Position numbers and translations under genes: made by a program. A model generated the notes under the pieces. The model did no database searches and was not told where the DNA came from. It worked only from the letters and a program-made list of their open reading frames with translations. Shown here piece by piece: positions 54,032-63,741 of a stretch of 64,000 nt of DNA (its first letter is position 1; each line of letters opens with the position of its first letter). Source of the DNA: Desulfococcaceae bacterium (GTDB lineage: Bacteria > Desulfobacterota > Desulfobacteria > Desulfobacterales > Desulfosalsimonadaceae); contig JAQYVU010000002.1 in NCBI GenBank assembly GCA_030145385.1, forward strand, positions 1 through 64,000. The letters are read 5' to 3'.

Positions 54032-55108
54032 TTATTCCAAATTATAGACCACAAGACCCGCAGCACAGAAAAAAATCAGATTGGCAATCCAGGCGGCAAA
54101 CATTGGCGGAAGAACGGTTCCATACCCGAGGGACAGACAAAAACTATAAAAAGACCAATAAATAAAAATTGTTAAGATTCCATACGCAAAACTGATAACC
54201 ATTCCTTCTTTTGTTGAGCCCCTTAGGGCCAGCCCTGCGCCAAACATGGAAATAATAAAACAAATAAACGGAAAAGCGGTTTTTGCATAAAAATCTACCC
54301 GATACTTGGCTGCATCATACCCTTCGCTTTCAACTTTTTGAATATATTGGTAAAGATCCATAAAGGGCATTTCCTCGGATTCCTTTGCCACTCTGACTAA
54401 ATCCGCCGGCAGCAGTTCTATTTGACAGATTTTTTCATCATGGAACATCACCTGTTGTTCTTCATAAGAAGAATCCAGGTGCTGCTGAATCAGGCAATCA
54501 AAAAAAACCCAGTTGCCATCGATATATTTCCCTGTCCGGGCATTAATACGGCTCGTTAAACTGAAATCTTTGTTAAAATAAGCAATACTGATCCCTGAAA
54601 TCTTCTGATCAGCCGGATTATAATAAGCAATATGTGTAATGGATTGATTGCCCCGAATCCATATATTTTTCCCCCGGGAAGTCGTCACCTTGGCCCCATC
54701 CTTCAATGCTTCAATCCGGTTTGACTTAACCACACTGATCGGGACAACAACTTCGGAAAAAATAAACAAAAGAACGGTTAAACATATTCCTATAACGGCA
54801 ATCGGTAACAGAAGATAATGCAAACTGATGCCGCCGCTCTTTAATGCCAGGATTTCATTGTTTTTGGCCATTAAACCCAAGGCTGCCAGCACACCTAAAA
54901 GAACGGCAATCGGGGTAATCTGAGACACAATCAGCGGAATTTTATAAAGAAAGAAAGCGGCAATCAAAGACGGTGCAATTTCGGCTTCAATGAATTTATC
55001 GATTCTTCCAAAAAAATCGATGGACAGATAAATGACAATCACCACCCCGAGAACAATACCGAAGTATTTAAAAAAAAGCCGGCTGATGTACCTATGAATT
55101 ACTGACAT
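54032..55108 (-). CDS. lptG: LPS export permease LptG
   Basis: 358-residue YjgP/YjgQ-family inner-membrane protein with three N-terminal and three C-terminal helices and a periplasmic beta-jellyroll. It forms the LPS extractor with LptF and LptB. The ATG at 55108 gives the usual N-terminus MSVIHRYISRLFFKYF; the ATG at 55138 adds ten residues. ALKSGGISLHYLLLP is the conserved coupling region. Confidence 0.9.
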   Translation of the reverse strand: MSVIHRYISRLFFKYFGIVLGVVIVIYLSIDFFGRIDKFIEAEIAPSLIAAFFLYKIPLIVSQITPIAVLLGVLAALGLMAKNNEILALKSGGISLHYLLLPIAVIGICLTVLLFIFSEVVVPISVVKSNRIEALKDGAKVTTSRGKNIWIRGNQSITHIAYYNPADQKISGISIAYFNKDFSLTSRINARTGKYIDGNWVFFDCLIQQHLDSSYEEQQVMFHDEKICQIELLPADLVRVAKESEEMPFMDLYQYIQKVESEGYDAAKYRVDFYAKTAFPFICFIISMFGAGLALRGSTKEGMVISFAYGILTIFIYWSFYSFCLSLGYGTVLPPMFAAWIANLIFFCAAGLVVYNLE

Positions 55109-55202
55109 TATAAAATTGATGACCCGGTAAAAAATCAAATTCAGATGGCAAAAAAAAAGCCATCAACGACCGCTATTTTAAAAAAGACAAATCAATGCAC
55201 GT

Positions 55203-56393
55203 TCAATTGGAAAACCGGACGCGAAAAAGATTCTGCACAATCTTTATTATTAACTGATTTATCCGGTTAAAGATCTCAACAGGTCGGTCATTGGCGGCTT
55301 TAATCAATAGAAAAAGCCCCAATCCGCCCATAATAAAATTCGGCATCCACATTCCCAAAACCGGTGAAATGTTTCCGGCTTCACTAAAAACCAATCCGGC
55401 AGACAGCAATAGATAATACATCAAAAATGCAATCAAACCGATACCGAGCCCGGCGGATTTCCGGGTCGATGAGGACTGGACTCCCAGGGGAACTGCCAGG
55501 ATTCCCAAAGCAACACAGGCAAAAGGAATTGAAAATTTTTTATGAAATTCCACCCACACGGAATAATATTTTTTTGTTTTTGTCTTTTCGGTCTTCAAAA
55601 ATGCCACCAGTTCCGTCAGGTGCATTTCCTTTTCGTTACGTTTTTTTTTTCTCATATTTTTGACCGCATTCTTTAAATCCAGCTGCAGATCGTATGTGTC
55701 AAATCGGGTGGAGTGAACTGCGCGGCTTTTCAGATTAACCTGGTTGATCACGCCATTGTACAGGCTTAATATAAAAGAAAGTTTGTCTTCACCATTAAAA
55801 ATTCTGCCTTTGGGGGAAATAATGGTCGTGGAAAAGCCTTCGTTGCGCTGGTCTTCAATATAGATATCGCCCAGAGAATTATCCTTAAAATCAATTTTAT
55901 TGACATAAAACATTACCCCGTCAAAGCTGTCATTGAATTGACGTTCCTTTAATCCGACATTAAAATTCGACTGCACCACATTCAACGCCATTTGCTTATA
56001 GGCCTCCTGTCCCCAGGGGATACCGTATATCGCCATATATGCGGTCAGCAGGGCATTTAATATGCTGAATAGTATCACCGGTGAAAGCAAATGATAGATA
56101 CTGATCCCGCTTGCTTTAAGCGCCACGATTTCATTGTCATTGGAAAGACGCAGAAACGTTAACAGCACACTCATCATTACCGACATGGGGATAATATAGG
56201 CAAGAAAATACGGCATGGAATATGCCAGCATTAAAAAAAAAGCCATAAAGCTGACCTGATAGTTAACAATCACATTTGTAATTTCAAGAATCTGCCGCAT
56301 TAGAAAAACAAAAATAAAGAACAGCAGATTCATGGTATATGGGGGGATCATTTCTTTGAAAATATAGCGATTAACTGCCGTATTCAATTTCAT
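55203..56393 (-). CDS. lptF: LPS export permease LptF
   Basis: 396-residue paralogue of LptG with the same six-helix plus jellyroll plan: NRYIFKEMIPPYTMNLLFF, IVALKASGISIYHLLSPV, and C-terminal helices after FHKKFSIPFACVALGILAVP. It starts five bases after the msbA stop. LptB is not in the window. Confidence 0.92.
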   Translation of the reverse strand: MKLNTAVNRYIFKEMIPPYTMNLLFFIFVFLMRQILEITNVIVNYQVSFMAFFLMLAYSMPYFLAYIIPMSVMMSVLLTFLRLSNDNEIVALKASGISIYHLLSPVILFSILNALLTAYMAIYGIPWGQEAYKQMALNVVQSNFNVGLKERQFNDSFDGVMFYVNKIDFKDNSLGDIYIEDQRNEGFSTTIISPKGRIFNGEDKLSFILSLYNGVINQVNLKSRAVHSTRFDTYDLQLDLKNAVKNMRKKKRNEKEMHLTELVAFLKTEKTKTKKYYSVWVEFHKKFSIPFACVALGILAVPLGVQSSSTRKSAGLGIGLIAFLMYYLLLSAGLVFSEAGNISPVLGMWMPNFIMGGLGLFLLIKAANDRPVEIFNRINQLIIKIVQNLFRVRFSN

Positions 56394-56398
56394 GATAA

Positions 56399-58186
56399 TT
56401 ATACTGTAACTTTCACGGAAACATCACCATCTGCATCATTGTTATCTGAAAACTGCATCTGATGAAGATTATAATACTCTCCTTTTCGCTGCAGCAGGAC
56501 TTCGTGTTTGCCTTCTTCAACAATTTGACCGTCCACAAGCACGACAATGCGGTTTGCATATGAAATTGTTGAAAGCCTGTGCGCAATAACAAAGGATGTC
56601 CGCCCTTTCATCAGGTTTTCAAGTGCTTTTTGAACCAGCCGTTCCGACTCCGTATCCAGTGATGCGGTTGCTTCATCTAAAATAAGAATCGGGGCATTTT
56701 TCAACAGCGCCCGGGCAATGCACATTCTCTGTTTTTCTCCGCCGGAAAGCCGGCTTCCCAGTTCGCCGATGACCGTATCAAATCCATTGGGCAAACTTTT
56801 AACGAATTTATATATATATGCGGCTTTTGCCGCTTCTATTATCTCCTGATCCGTGGCATCCGGCTTTCCATAGGAAATATTTTTTCTGATGGTATCATTA
56901 AACAGAATCGGTTCCTGAGTGACAATGGCTACCTGCTTCCGAAGGTCTGAAACAGCAATATCCCGGATATCCGTCCCATTAATTTTCACAAAACCTTGGG
57001 TGACATCAAAAAACCTGGGTATCAAATTCACTAAAGAAGTCTTGCCGCCGCCGCTCATTCCCACCAGCGCCAGAATTTCACCGGGTTTCACATCAAGATC
57101 AATATTCTTTAAAACCATTTCACGGCTGTCATAGGAAAAGGAAACATTTTCAAAACAAATCCGATGAGACCCGGTTTTAATCTGTTTTGGCGATTCAGGG
57201 TCCAGAATATCTGATCGGGTTTCCAGGATATCAAATACGCGATCTGATGCGGCAAATCCCTGCTGTAAAACGTTGTTCAGTTTGGTCATTTTTTTTATCG
57301 GCGGATACAGCAGCATGACCGCCGTCATAAAGGAAAGAAAATCACCGGGTGTTTGAGCACCTTTAATGACAGCAAATCCGCCGTACCAGAGCACAAGTGA
57401 AATCCCGACACCTCCGAAAACTTCCATCACCGGGGACGTCAGCGCCTTTGCCCGTATGGATTTTACCTCAAACCGGAAAACCATATGATTCTTTTTCGAA
57501 AAAGATTTTTTCTCATACGACTCCATGCCAAAGGCTTTGACAATCTTATTGCCGGCAAAGGTTTCATGCAAAAATGCATTCATGTCCGCCATGCTCTCCT
57601 GGCTGCTGGTGGAAAATCGCCGCACCCGCCGGCCCAGTTCCACAACCGGAAAATACGCCAGCGGCATAACGACAAACGCCAGAATCGCCAGTTTCCAGTC
57701 TCTGTAAAAAATTACGCCGGTAAGCCCGATAACTGTAAAACAATCCCTTAATGCGCCGGTCACTGCCTTGGATACCATATTTTTAATAATCGTCACATCA
57801 TTGGTAATCCGGGACATCAGAACACCGGTACGTTCTTTGTGAAAAAAGGCAAGCGGCAGATCCGTTATTTTGTCGTAAAGAGCATCTCTGAGCTTTTTAA
57901 TAATATTTTCGCCCACATACTGCAGCAGAAACTCCTGGCCGTACATTGCCAGGCCCCTGAAAAAGTATAACACAATCACGATAAACGGGATCAGCTTGAG
58001 AAGAAAAGCATTTTTACTGATAAAGATATCATCAATCACCGGTTTGACAATAAAAGCGGTGGCCGAAGTTGTTGCTGCCACCACCACCATACAGATCATT
58101 GATAAAAACAGTTGAAACCAGCTGCCTTTAATATACGCGATCAGTTTTTTCTGGCGGGGCTGAATTTTAATTTTCATATTCATCAT
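56399..58186 (-). CDS. msbA: Lipid A export ATP-binding/permease MsbA
   Basis: 595-residue ABC half-transporter with six transmembrane helices followed by an ATPase: Walker A GMSGGGKTSL, signature LSGGEKQRMCIARALL, Walker B PILILDEATASLD, and IAHRLSTI. It flips lipid A-core across the inner membrane as a homodimer. Its place between lpxB and lptF in the lipid A operon supports msbA over other exporters. Confidence 0.93.
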   Translation of the reverse strand: MMNMKIKIQPRQKKLIAYIKGSWFQLFLSMICMVVVAATTSATAFIVKPVIDDIFISKNAFLLKLIPFIVIVLYFFRGLAMYGQEFLLQYVGENIIKKLRDALYDKITDLPLAFFHKERTGVLMSRITNDVTIIKNMVSKAVTGALRDCFTVIGLTGVIFYRDWKLAILAFVVMPLAYFPVVELGRRVRRFSTSSQESMADMNAFLHETFAGNKIVKAFGMESYEKKSFSKKNHMVFRFEVKSIRAKALTSPVMEVFGGVGISLVLWYGGFAVIKGAQTPGDFLSFMTAVMLLYPPIKKMTKLNNVLQQGFAASDRVFDILETRSDILDPESPKQIKTGSHRICFENVSFSYDSREMVLKNIDLDVKPGEILALVGMSGGGKTSLVNLIPRFFDVTQGFVKINGTDIRDIAVSDLRKQVAIVTQEPILFNDTIRKNISYGKPDATDQEIIEAAKAAYIYKFVKSLPNGFDTVIGELGSRLSGGEKQRMCIARALLKNAPILILDEATASLDTESERLVQKALENLMKGRTSFVIAHRLSTISYANRIVVLVDGQIVEEGKHEVLLQRKGEYYNLHQMQFSDNNDADGDVSVKVTV

Positions 58187-58319
58187 TCAAAGAATTAACA
58201 CCATAAATACAGAACAAATTTTAAATGCGGAATTTTTATGTATTTTTTAAAATTCCGCTCAACAAATATCCGCTGATGATTAAGCGGACTTGGAATTGAT
58301 GATAAAAACCATCGGATAA

Positions 58320-59480
58320 TTAACGGGGTGTTGAAGCATTCGACTTTAACAGGGATAAACCGATATCCGCTGTCTTCTCAGATGCGCCGGGTTCTCCCAT
58401 CATTGATTTAACAAACGACAGTTTTTCTTTAATACGTTTTAATTCCAATGGACTATTCAGCATATCGCCCACCGTCCGGGCAATGTTTCCCGGAGTTGCC
58501 GCTTCCTGAATCAGTTCCGGTACAACGCGCTCATTTGCAACGATATTCACCAGACCGATATGATCAACATTAACCAATGCTCGGCCCAGCATATAACTAA
58601 CAGGCGAAATTCTATATATGATTACCAAAGGAATACCGTGCATTGCCGTTTCCAAAGTCACCGTGCCGGATACGGCAATAACCATAGTGCTCTTTGCAAA
58701 GATCTCTAAGATATCACCGGAAACTATTTCAATACGGCATGTTTTCTTATACGGATTGGCAAATGACTCTACCCACTCTTTGCTGATCGATGGTGCAACA
58801 GAAAGCAGAAACTTCATATTCTTAAATCGTTGCTGTAAAATACTGGCTGAAGCCAGCATATACGGAAGATTCCGCTTAATTTCACTGACCCGGGATCCCG
58901 GAAGCATCCCAATCACAGGCGTGGGATTCGCGACCTTATCTGATTCTTTCTCTATCGGAGAATAAGAATCAAGTAATGGATTACCGACAAATGTTGCCGG
59001 AATATTGTGCCGCGTATAATAGTCTTTCTCAAACGGCAGAATGACCGCCATATGATCCACAAGCCGCTTGATCTTGCTGATACGCCCGGAACGCCAGGCC
59101 CATATCTGCGGACTGACATAATATAAAACCGGAACCCCCTGTTTTTTGGCAATGGAGGCGATATGAAGGTTAAAGTCCGGAAAATCAATCAGAATAATCA
59201 ATTCCGGGGAAAGTCTCCGTAGATTCTTTTTTATTATTGAAACAGCATCCAGAACTTTGGGCAATTTAGCAAAAACCTCGGTAATGCCCACCACCGAAAG
59301 CTCTTTGGCATCAACCAGCGTGTTGACGCCGGCTGCTCTTAAAGCATCTCCGCCGATACCGCAGAAAAAAAGAGAGGGATCCTTTTTTTTCATTGCGCGA
59401 ACCAGATGAGCACCGTGAGCATCACCGGAGGTTTCTCCGGCAATAATCATCACACATTTTTGAGATGATGGCTCTTTCAT
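58320..59480 (-). CDS. lpxB: Lipid-A-disaccharide synthase
   Basis: 386-residue GT-B enzyme joining 2,3-diacylglucosamine-1-P and its UDP form. Motifs: IIAGETSGDAHGAHLVRAM, FFCGIGGDALRAAG, YYVSPQIWAWRSGR, LPGSRVSEIKRNLP and AVSGTVTLETAMHGIPLVII. Its start overlaps the stop of the upstream oxidoreductase gene by four bases, so the two are co-translated. Confidence 0.95.
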   Translation of the reverse strand: MKEPSSQKCVMIIAGETSGDAHGAHLVRAMKKKDPSLFFCGIGGDALRAAGVNTLVDAKELSVVGITEVFAKLPKVLDAVSIIKKNLRRLSPELIILIDFPDFNLHIASIAKKQGVPVLYYVSPQIWAWRSGRISKIKRLVDHMAVILPFEKDYYTRHNIPATFVGNPLLDSYSPIEKESDKVANPTPVIGMLPGSRVSEIKRNLPYMLASASILQQRFKNMKFLLSVAPSISKEWVESFANPYKKTCRIEIVSGDILEIFAKSTMVIAVSGTVTLETAMHGIPLVIIYRISPVSYMLGRALVNVDHIGLVNIVANERVVPELIQEAATPGNIARTVGDMLNSPLELKRIKEKLSFVKSMMGEPGASEKTADIGLSLLKSNASTPR

Positions 59481-60442
59481 GGATTTTGCCCTGAATAGAT
59501 CCTGCTTGATTTTTGAATCTGTTGCGTAATATTCAATGCCATTTTCAATGCGTCTCTGCCCATCGGACCCGTTACTTCAGGAGGGGTTCGGGTTTCAACG
59601 GCATGGATAAAAGACCGTATTTCATCTTCAAGTGCATCTCCATCCGTAAAACATTTTTCTTCCAGATGCATTCCGGGAATGGGACAGTTATTATCCTCTT
59701 TCCCGGGCCGGACATGGATAATCGAACGATTGGCAAAATCTACGGAAATATACCCGTCCTTTTGGAATAAACGGATTTTTCGCTCATTCTTATTTGAAAT
59801 CCGGCTGGCGGTGACATTGGCGACTGCGCCGTTATCAAATTCTATGTGAGCATTGGCGATGTCGATGTTGTCCGAAACAACCGAAGCCCCCATGGCATTG
59901 CAGTATTTGATTCCTGAACGGACAAAGTTTAATATAATATCAATATCATGAATCATAAGGTCCAGCACAACACTCACATCGGTCCCGCGTTCTTTGTAAA
60001 TACCCAACCGGTTGGATTCAATAAAGATCGGGTGGTCGACAACATGCTGGACCGCTGTTACTGCGGGATTAAAACGCTCCAGTTGCCCGACCTGAAACAC
60101 TAGTTTTTTCCTGTCCGCAATCTCAATCAATTCATCTGCTTCTTCAACTGTTGTTGTAATGGGTTTTTCAATCAGAACATCGATACCATGTTCTAAAAAT
60201 GCTTTTCCAAGCTCAAAATGCAACGGCGTTGGAACGGCAATGCTGACCGCATCCACGCGGCCAAACAAATCCCTGTAATCAAAAAAAGCCTTTGCTCCGA
60301 CATTGCCGGCGATGTCCTCAGCCTGAGCTTTGTTACTGTCAACAACACCGACCAGTTCGATATTATCCATTTTTGAGTATTTTTCAGCATGGAATTTGCC
60401 AAGATATCCAACACCGACCACTGCGGCCCGAACTTTTTTCAT
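59477..60442 (-). CDS. Gfo/Idh/MocA-family oxidoreductase
   Basis: 321-residue NAD(P)-dependent sugar oxidoreductase with Rossmann motif AAVVGVGYLGKFHAEKYSKM, GVVDSNK, and the family signature EKPITTTVEEADELI. In lipid A operons of deltaproteobacteria a member of this family commonly sits between lpxI and lpxB; it could act on a UDP-sugar, but the substrate is unknown. The ATG at 60442 (MKKVRAAVVG) is preferred over the ATG at 60451, which lies too close to AAGGA. Confidence 0.85.
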   Translation of the reverse strand: MKKVRAAVVGVGYLGKFHAEKYSKMDNIELVGVVDSNKAQAEDIAGNVGAKAFFDYRDLFGRVDAVSIAVPTPLHFELGKAFLEHGIDVLIEKPITTTVEEADELIEIADRKKLVFQVGQLERFNPAVTAVQHVVDHPIFIESNRLGIYKERGTDVSVVLDLMIHDIDIILNFVRSGIKYCNAMGASVVSDNIDIANAHIEFDNGAVANVTASRISNKNERKIRLFQKDGYISVDFANRSIIHVRPGKEDNNCPIPGMHLEEKCFTDGDALEDEIRSFIHAVETRTPPEVTGPMGRDALKMALNITQQIQKSSRIYSGQNP

Positions 60443-60525
60443 CAGATGCATTTCCTTAAAATAAAATAAATTTATTCTGCGTAAATAAAAATCAATTCAT
60501 CGATACCTGAAAAATATAATGCTGG

Positions 60526-61344
60526 CTACTCATCTTTTCCCATTGCCATGATCGTAATTCCCCACTGATTTGCAAGACAGATCATTTCCTCCTTGTCAAA
60601 AACCAGTGACCGCCTCGCTTCAATCAGAAGCACTGTCGCACCGGCTTCATGCATTGATTTGACAGTCTGGGCACCGACAGCAGGCACATCAAATCGAAAG
60701 TCCTGCATGGGTTTGCACACCTTTACAACAACAGCATTTCCATTACAAAAGCCTCCGCCCCGGCAGATAGTACTGTCCGTCCCGTCGATGGCCTCAACAG
60801 CCATCACGGTACCATTGGAAACCACAACGCACTGACCGATATCGAGTCGGCCGATTTCCTTGGCCATTTTCCAGCCCAGCTCAATATCCGCCCGTTCCGC
60901 CTTCGTGGGTTTCCGCTTTGTCCAGCACCCCTCGTCTGCAAGGAGTTCCGGAAGAAGAAACGTTGAAGACCGAATTCGAATACCTTCATCTTCAAGCACT
61001 TTTGCAAAGGCTCTTAAAATTTTGTCATCATGGGTGCTATGGCGCATATTGGCGATCAGTGAAATAGCCTTCATATCCGGCCGGATATCAAGAATCGCTC
61101 CGGGTTTTTTAATCGCCCCGATCATGACCGCTTCTTTGATCCGGTTTTTCTTAAAAAACCGGATCAGCCGTTTGATCTGGCCGATATGAATAATCTCAAG
61201 GGATTCAACATAGTCCGATAAAACCGAGTCAGTCTCATTATGGTAGCCGACGGCAAAAACACTGAACCCTCGATCGGCCGCTTTTTTTGAGAAAATAATC
61301 GGAAAAGATCCACTTCCGGCAATTAACCCGATCCGCTTATTCAT
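60526..61344 (-). CDS. lpxI: UDP-2,3-diacylglucosamine pyrophosphatase LpxI
   Basis: 272 residues of the LpxI (DUF1009) family, which replaces LpxH in many deltaproteobacteria and alphaproteobacteria and cleaves UDP-diacylglucosamine to lipid X. Visible family segments: IGLIAGSGSFPIIFSKKA, GAIKKPGAILDIRPDMKAIS, THDDKILRAFAKVLEDEGI, VVVSNGTVMAVEAIDGTDST and FDVPAVGAQTV. Its place between lpxA and lpxB completes the pathway order. Confidence 0.93.
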   Translation of the reverse strand: MNKRIGLIAGSGSFPIIFSKKAADRGFSVFAVGYHNETDSVLSDYVESLEIIHIGQIKRLIRFFKKNRIKEAVMIGAIKKPGAILDIRPDMKAISLIANMRHSTHDDKILRAFAKVLEDEGIRIRSSTFLLPELLADEGCWTKRKPTKAERADIELGWKMAKEIGRLDIGQCVVVSNGTVMAVEAIDGTDSTICRGGGFCNGNAVVVKVCKPMQDFRFDVPAVGAQTVKSMHEAGATVLLIEARRSLVFDKEEMICLANQWGITIMAMGKDE

Positions 61345-61390
61345 TGTAAAAATGATCTATCATAAATATTACGACCTAATTTCGACAACA

Positions 61391-62161
61391 TTATCTTGTA
61401 ATCCCACGTTCGGTGGATTTGATAAAATTAACCAGCGCAAGAACTTCAGGAATATTTTCAACTTCCGCCAATACCCGTTCCACTGACTCATTGACTGTCA
61501 GCCCAATACGGAAAATGGTTCGATAGGCCTTTTTCAGCTGGGATAATGTATTGCTGGAAAACTCATGTCGTTTTAACCCGACTTTGTTCAATCCGTGCAA
61601 AGTCGCCCGGTCGCCTGCGGCCATAACATACGGTGGAATATCCTTTACAACTGCCGATTTTCCGCCGATGTAGGCGTAGTCGCCGATTCTGACAAACTGA
61701 TGAATGGCGACCAATCCGCCGATAATCACATAATCGCCGATGGTAATATGACCGGCCAAAGTCGCATTATTGGCCAGAATAACGCCTTTACCGGTCTTAC
61801 AGTCGTGGGCCACATGGGTGTAGGCCATTAAAAAATTATCTTCACCGACTTCTGTCACCCCGCCCCCGAACTCGGTTCCGCGATTTAATGTGGCGAATTC
61901 ACGAATCACCGTATTGCGGCCGATCTTCAAATACGTTTTTTCCCCTTTGAACTTGACCGCCTGGGGGGCTGCCCCGATAGAGGCATATTGAAATATCTGG
62001 CAGTTAGGTGCAATGTCAACATACGGGTCAATCGTAACATGCGGCCCGATAAAAGTCCCGGAACCAATGGATACATTCCCGTTAACAATCGAATAAGGCC
62101 CGATTTCAACATTGGAATCAATCTCTGCACTGGGATCAATTATTGCGGTTGGATGTATCAT
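61391..62161 (-). CDS. lpxA: Acyl-ACP--UDP-N-acetylglucosamine O-acyltransferase
   Basis: 256-residue left-handed beta-helix protein with hexapeptide repeats (IHPTAIIDPSAEIDSNVEIG). Catalytic-type histidine in YTHVAHDCKTG, and GLNKVGLKRHEFS at the C-terminal helical domain. It transfers a 3-hydroxyacyl chain to UDP-GlcNAc, the first lipid A step. It overlaps fabZ by four bases. Confidence 0.95.
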   Translation of the reverse strand: MIHPTAIIDPSAEIDSNVEIGPYSIVNGNVSIGSGTFIGPHVTIDPYVDIAPNCQIFQYASIGAAPQAVKFKGEKTYLKIGRNTVIREFATLNRGTEFGGGVTEVGEDNFLMAYTHVAHDCKTGKGVILANNATLAGHITIGDYVIIGGLVAIHQFVRIGDYAYIGGKSAVVKDIPPYVMAAGDRATLHGLNKVGLKRHEFSSNTLSQLKKAYRTIFRIGLTVNESVERVLAEVENIPEVLALVNFIKSTERGITR

Positions 62162-62601
62162 TCTTTTCCTCCGATCAAAGCCATAATTTTTGCTTCTGCT
62201 ACGCGATTATTATCTACAAAAGCCTTAGCACTCATTTTCACAACTCTGGTTCGCTGCTTTTCTATTGTCACCTCAAAAATCAACTGATCTCCCGGAATAA
62301 CAGGCGCCCTGAACCGGGCCCGGTCCACACCTGAAAAACAAACCTGAGAATGGGTTTCCGGAGGCAGACTTTCTGCCAGCAGCAACCCACCGGCCTGTAC
62401 AATCCCCTCAAGGATTAAAACACCGGGCATGATGGGTTTGTCGGGAAAATGCCCCTGAAAAAAGGGTTCATTGATTGTCACATTTTTTAATGCACAAATT
62501 TTCACACCCGGTTCCAGTTCCAGAACCCGGTCGACAAGAACAAACGGGTATCGGTGCGGCAGCAGGTTTAAAATTCTTTCAATATCATAGCCTTGTTTCA
62601 T
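62158..62601 (-). CDS. fabZ: 3-hydroxyacyl-ACP dehydratase FabZ
   Basis: 147-residue hot-dog-fold enzyme. IERILNLLPHRYPFVLVDRV and NEPFFQGHFPDKPIMPGVLI are the diagnostic motifs, with the catalytic His in GHFP. It dehydrates 3-hydroxyacyl-ACP, competing with LpxA and LpxD for the same substrates, which explains its place in the operon. Confidence 0.96.
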   Translation of the reverse strand: MKQGYDIERILNLLPHRYPFVLVDRVLELEPGVKICALKNVTINEPFFQGHFPDKPIMPGVLILEGIVQAGGLLLAESLPPETHSQVCFSGVDRARFRAPVIPGDQLIFEVTIEKQRTRVVKMSAKAFVDNNRVAEAKIMALIGGKE

Positions 62602-62651
62602 TCGTAGTCCTATAAACCTAATAGATGATCGGAATAATCAAGTGTATGGTA

Positions 62652-63677
62652 TTATTTATTTGAAAAAGAATCCAGGCGCTTTTCGATATCTTTAATTTTT
62701 CTTTTCAATTCCGGCAGTCGGGGAATCAGCTGGCTGACACGAAGCCATAATTTATGAGGCATTTCAGGAGTCCCGGAAACCACTTTGCCATTGGGAACGG
62801 ATCGGGTGACACCTGCCTGCGGCCCGACTGTCGCATAATCACCAACGCAAATATGTCCTCCAATGCCTGCCTGGCCGGCCAGTATGACATTTTTTCCGAT
62901 TGTCGCACTCCCGGCGATCCCCACCTGTGCGACGATGAGTGTATTTTCTCCGATCACCACATTATGAGCGATTTGAACATGGTTATCCGTCTTCACCCCA
63001 CTTTTAATCCATGTTTTGCCAAAAGTGGCCCTGTCAATGGTGTTACAGGCACCGATTTCAACATCATCATCAATCTGAACAATACCCAGCTGCGGAATCT
63101 TATAATGCTTTTCCCCGTCCGGAACAAATCCGAATCCGTCACTGCCGATCACCGTACCGGCGTGAACGATCACCCGATTACCGATGGTGCAACGCTCCAG
63201 AATCGTTACATTCGGATATATTTCAACATCATCTCCGATGCATGCCCCATTACCGATAACCACATGAGGGTGTATAGTCACCCGGCAGCCGATGGTCACA
63301 TTGTCCTGAATCACGGCAAGCGGTGCCAGACTGACATCTTTGCCAAAAGAGACATTCCGCCCAATCGATGCCTGGGGGCTGATATTTTCCGCAGAACGGG
63401 AAGCGGGAAAACACAGATTCATAATCTTTGCAAATGCCAGGCGCGGATTATCAGACATGATAAGATTGGTTGCCACTTCCTGCTGAAAATTCTGAGGCAC
63501 AATTACCGCACCGGCGTTTGTCTCGGGGACTCGTTTTAAAATTTTAGGCGAATCCGCAAAAGAGATGTCATCGATGCCGGCTTCATCAAACGGAGCAATT
63601 CCACGTACAATCTTTTGGGGGTCACCCTGGATTTGCCCGCCAATCACCGTAATTAATTCGGCTAAAGATATCTCCAC
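62652..63677 (-). CDS. lpxD: UDP-3-O-acylglucosamine N-acyltransferase
   Basis: 341 residues. An N-terminal uridine-binding domain (1-100, with ISFADSPKILKRV) precedes a left-handed beta-helix of hexapeptide repeats (VSFGKDVSLAPLAVIQDNVT, VKTDNHVQIAHNVVIGENTL) with catalytic-type H in QIAHNV. A C-terminal helix follows (PELKRKIKDIEKRLD). It adds the second 3-hydroxyacyl chain in lipid A synthesis. Confidence 0.95.
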   Translation of the reverse strand: MEISLAELITVIGGQIQGDPQKIVRGIAPFDEAGIDDISFADSPKILKRVPETNAGAVIVPQNFQQEVATNLIMSDNPRLAFAKIMNLCFPASRSAENISPQASIGRNVSFGKDVSLAPLAVIQDNVTIGCRVTIHPHVVIGNGACIGDDVEIYPNVTILERCTIGNRVIVHAGTVIGSDGFGFVPDGEKHYKIPQLGIVQIDDDVEIGACNTIDRATFGKTWIKSGVKTDNHVQIAHNVVIGENTLIVAQVGIAGSATIGKNVILAGQAGIGGHICVGDYATVGPQAGVTRSVPNGKVVSGTPEMPHKLWLRVSQLIPRLPELKRKIKDIEKRLDSFSNK

Positions 63678-63741
63678 ACCCGACTCCTTAAAATGCTAAA
63701 TCATAGATCCGACGCAGCAATGCTGATGAAAAAAATTCAAG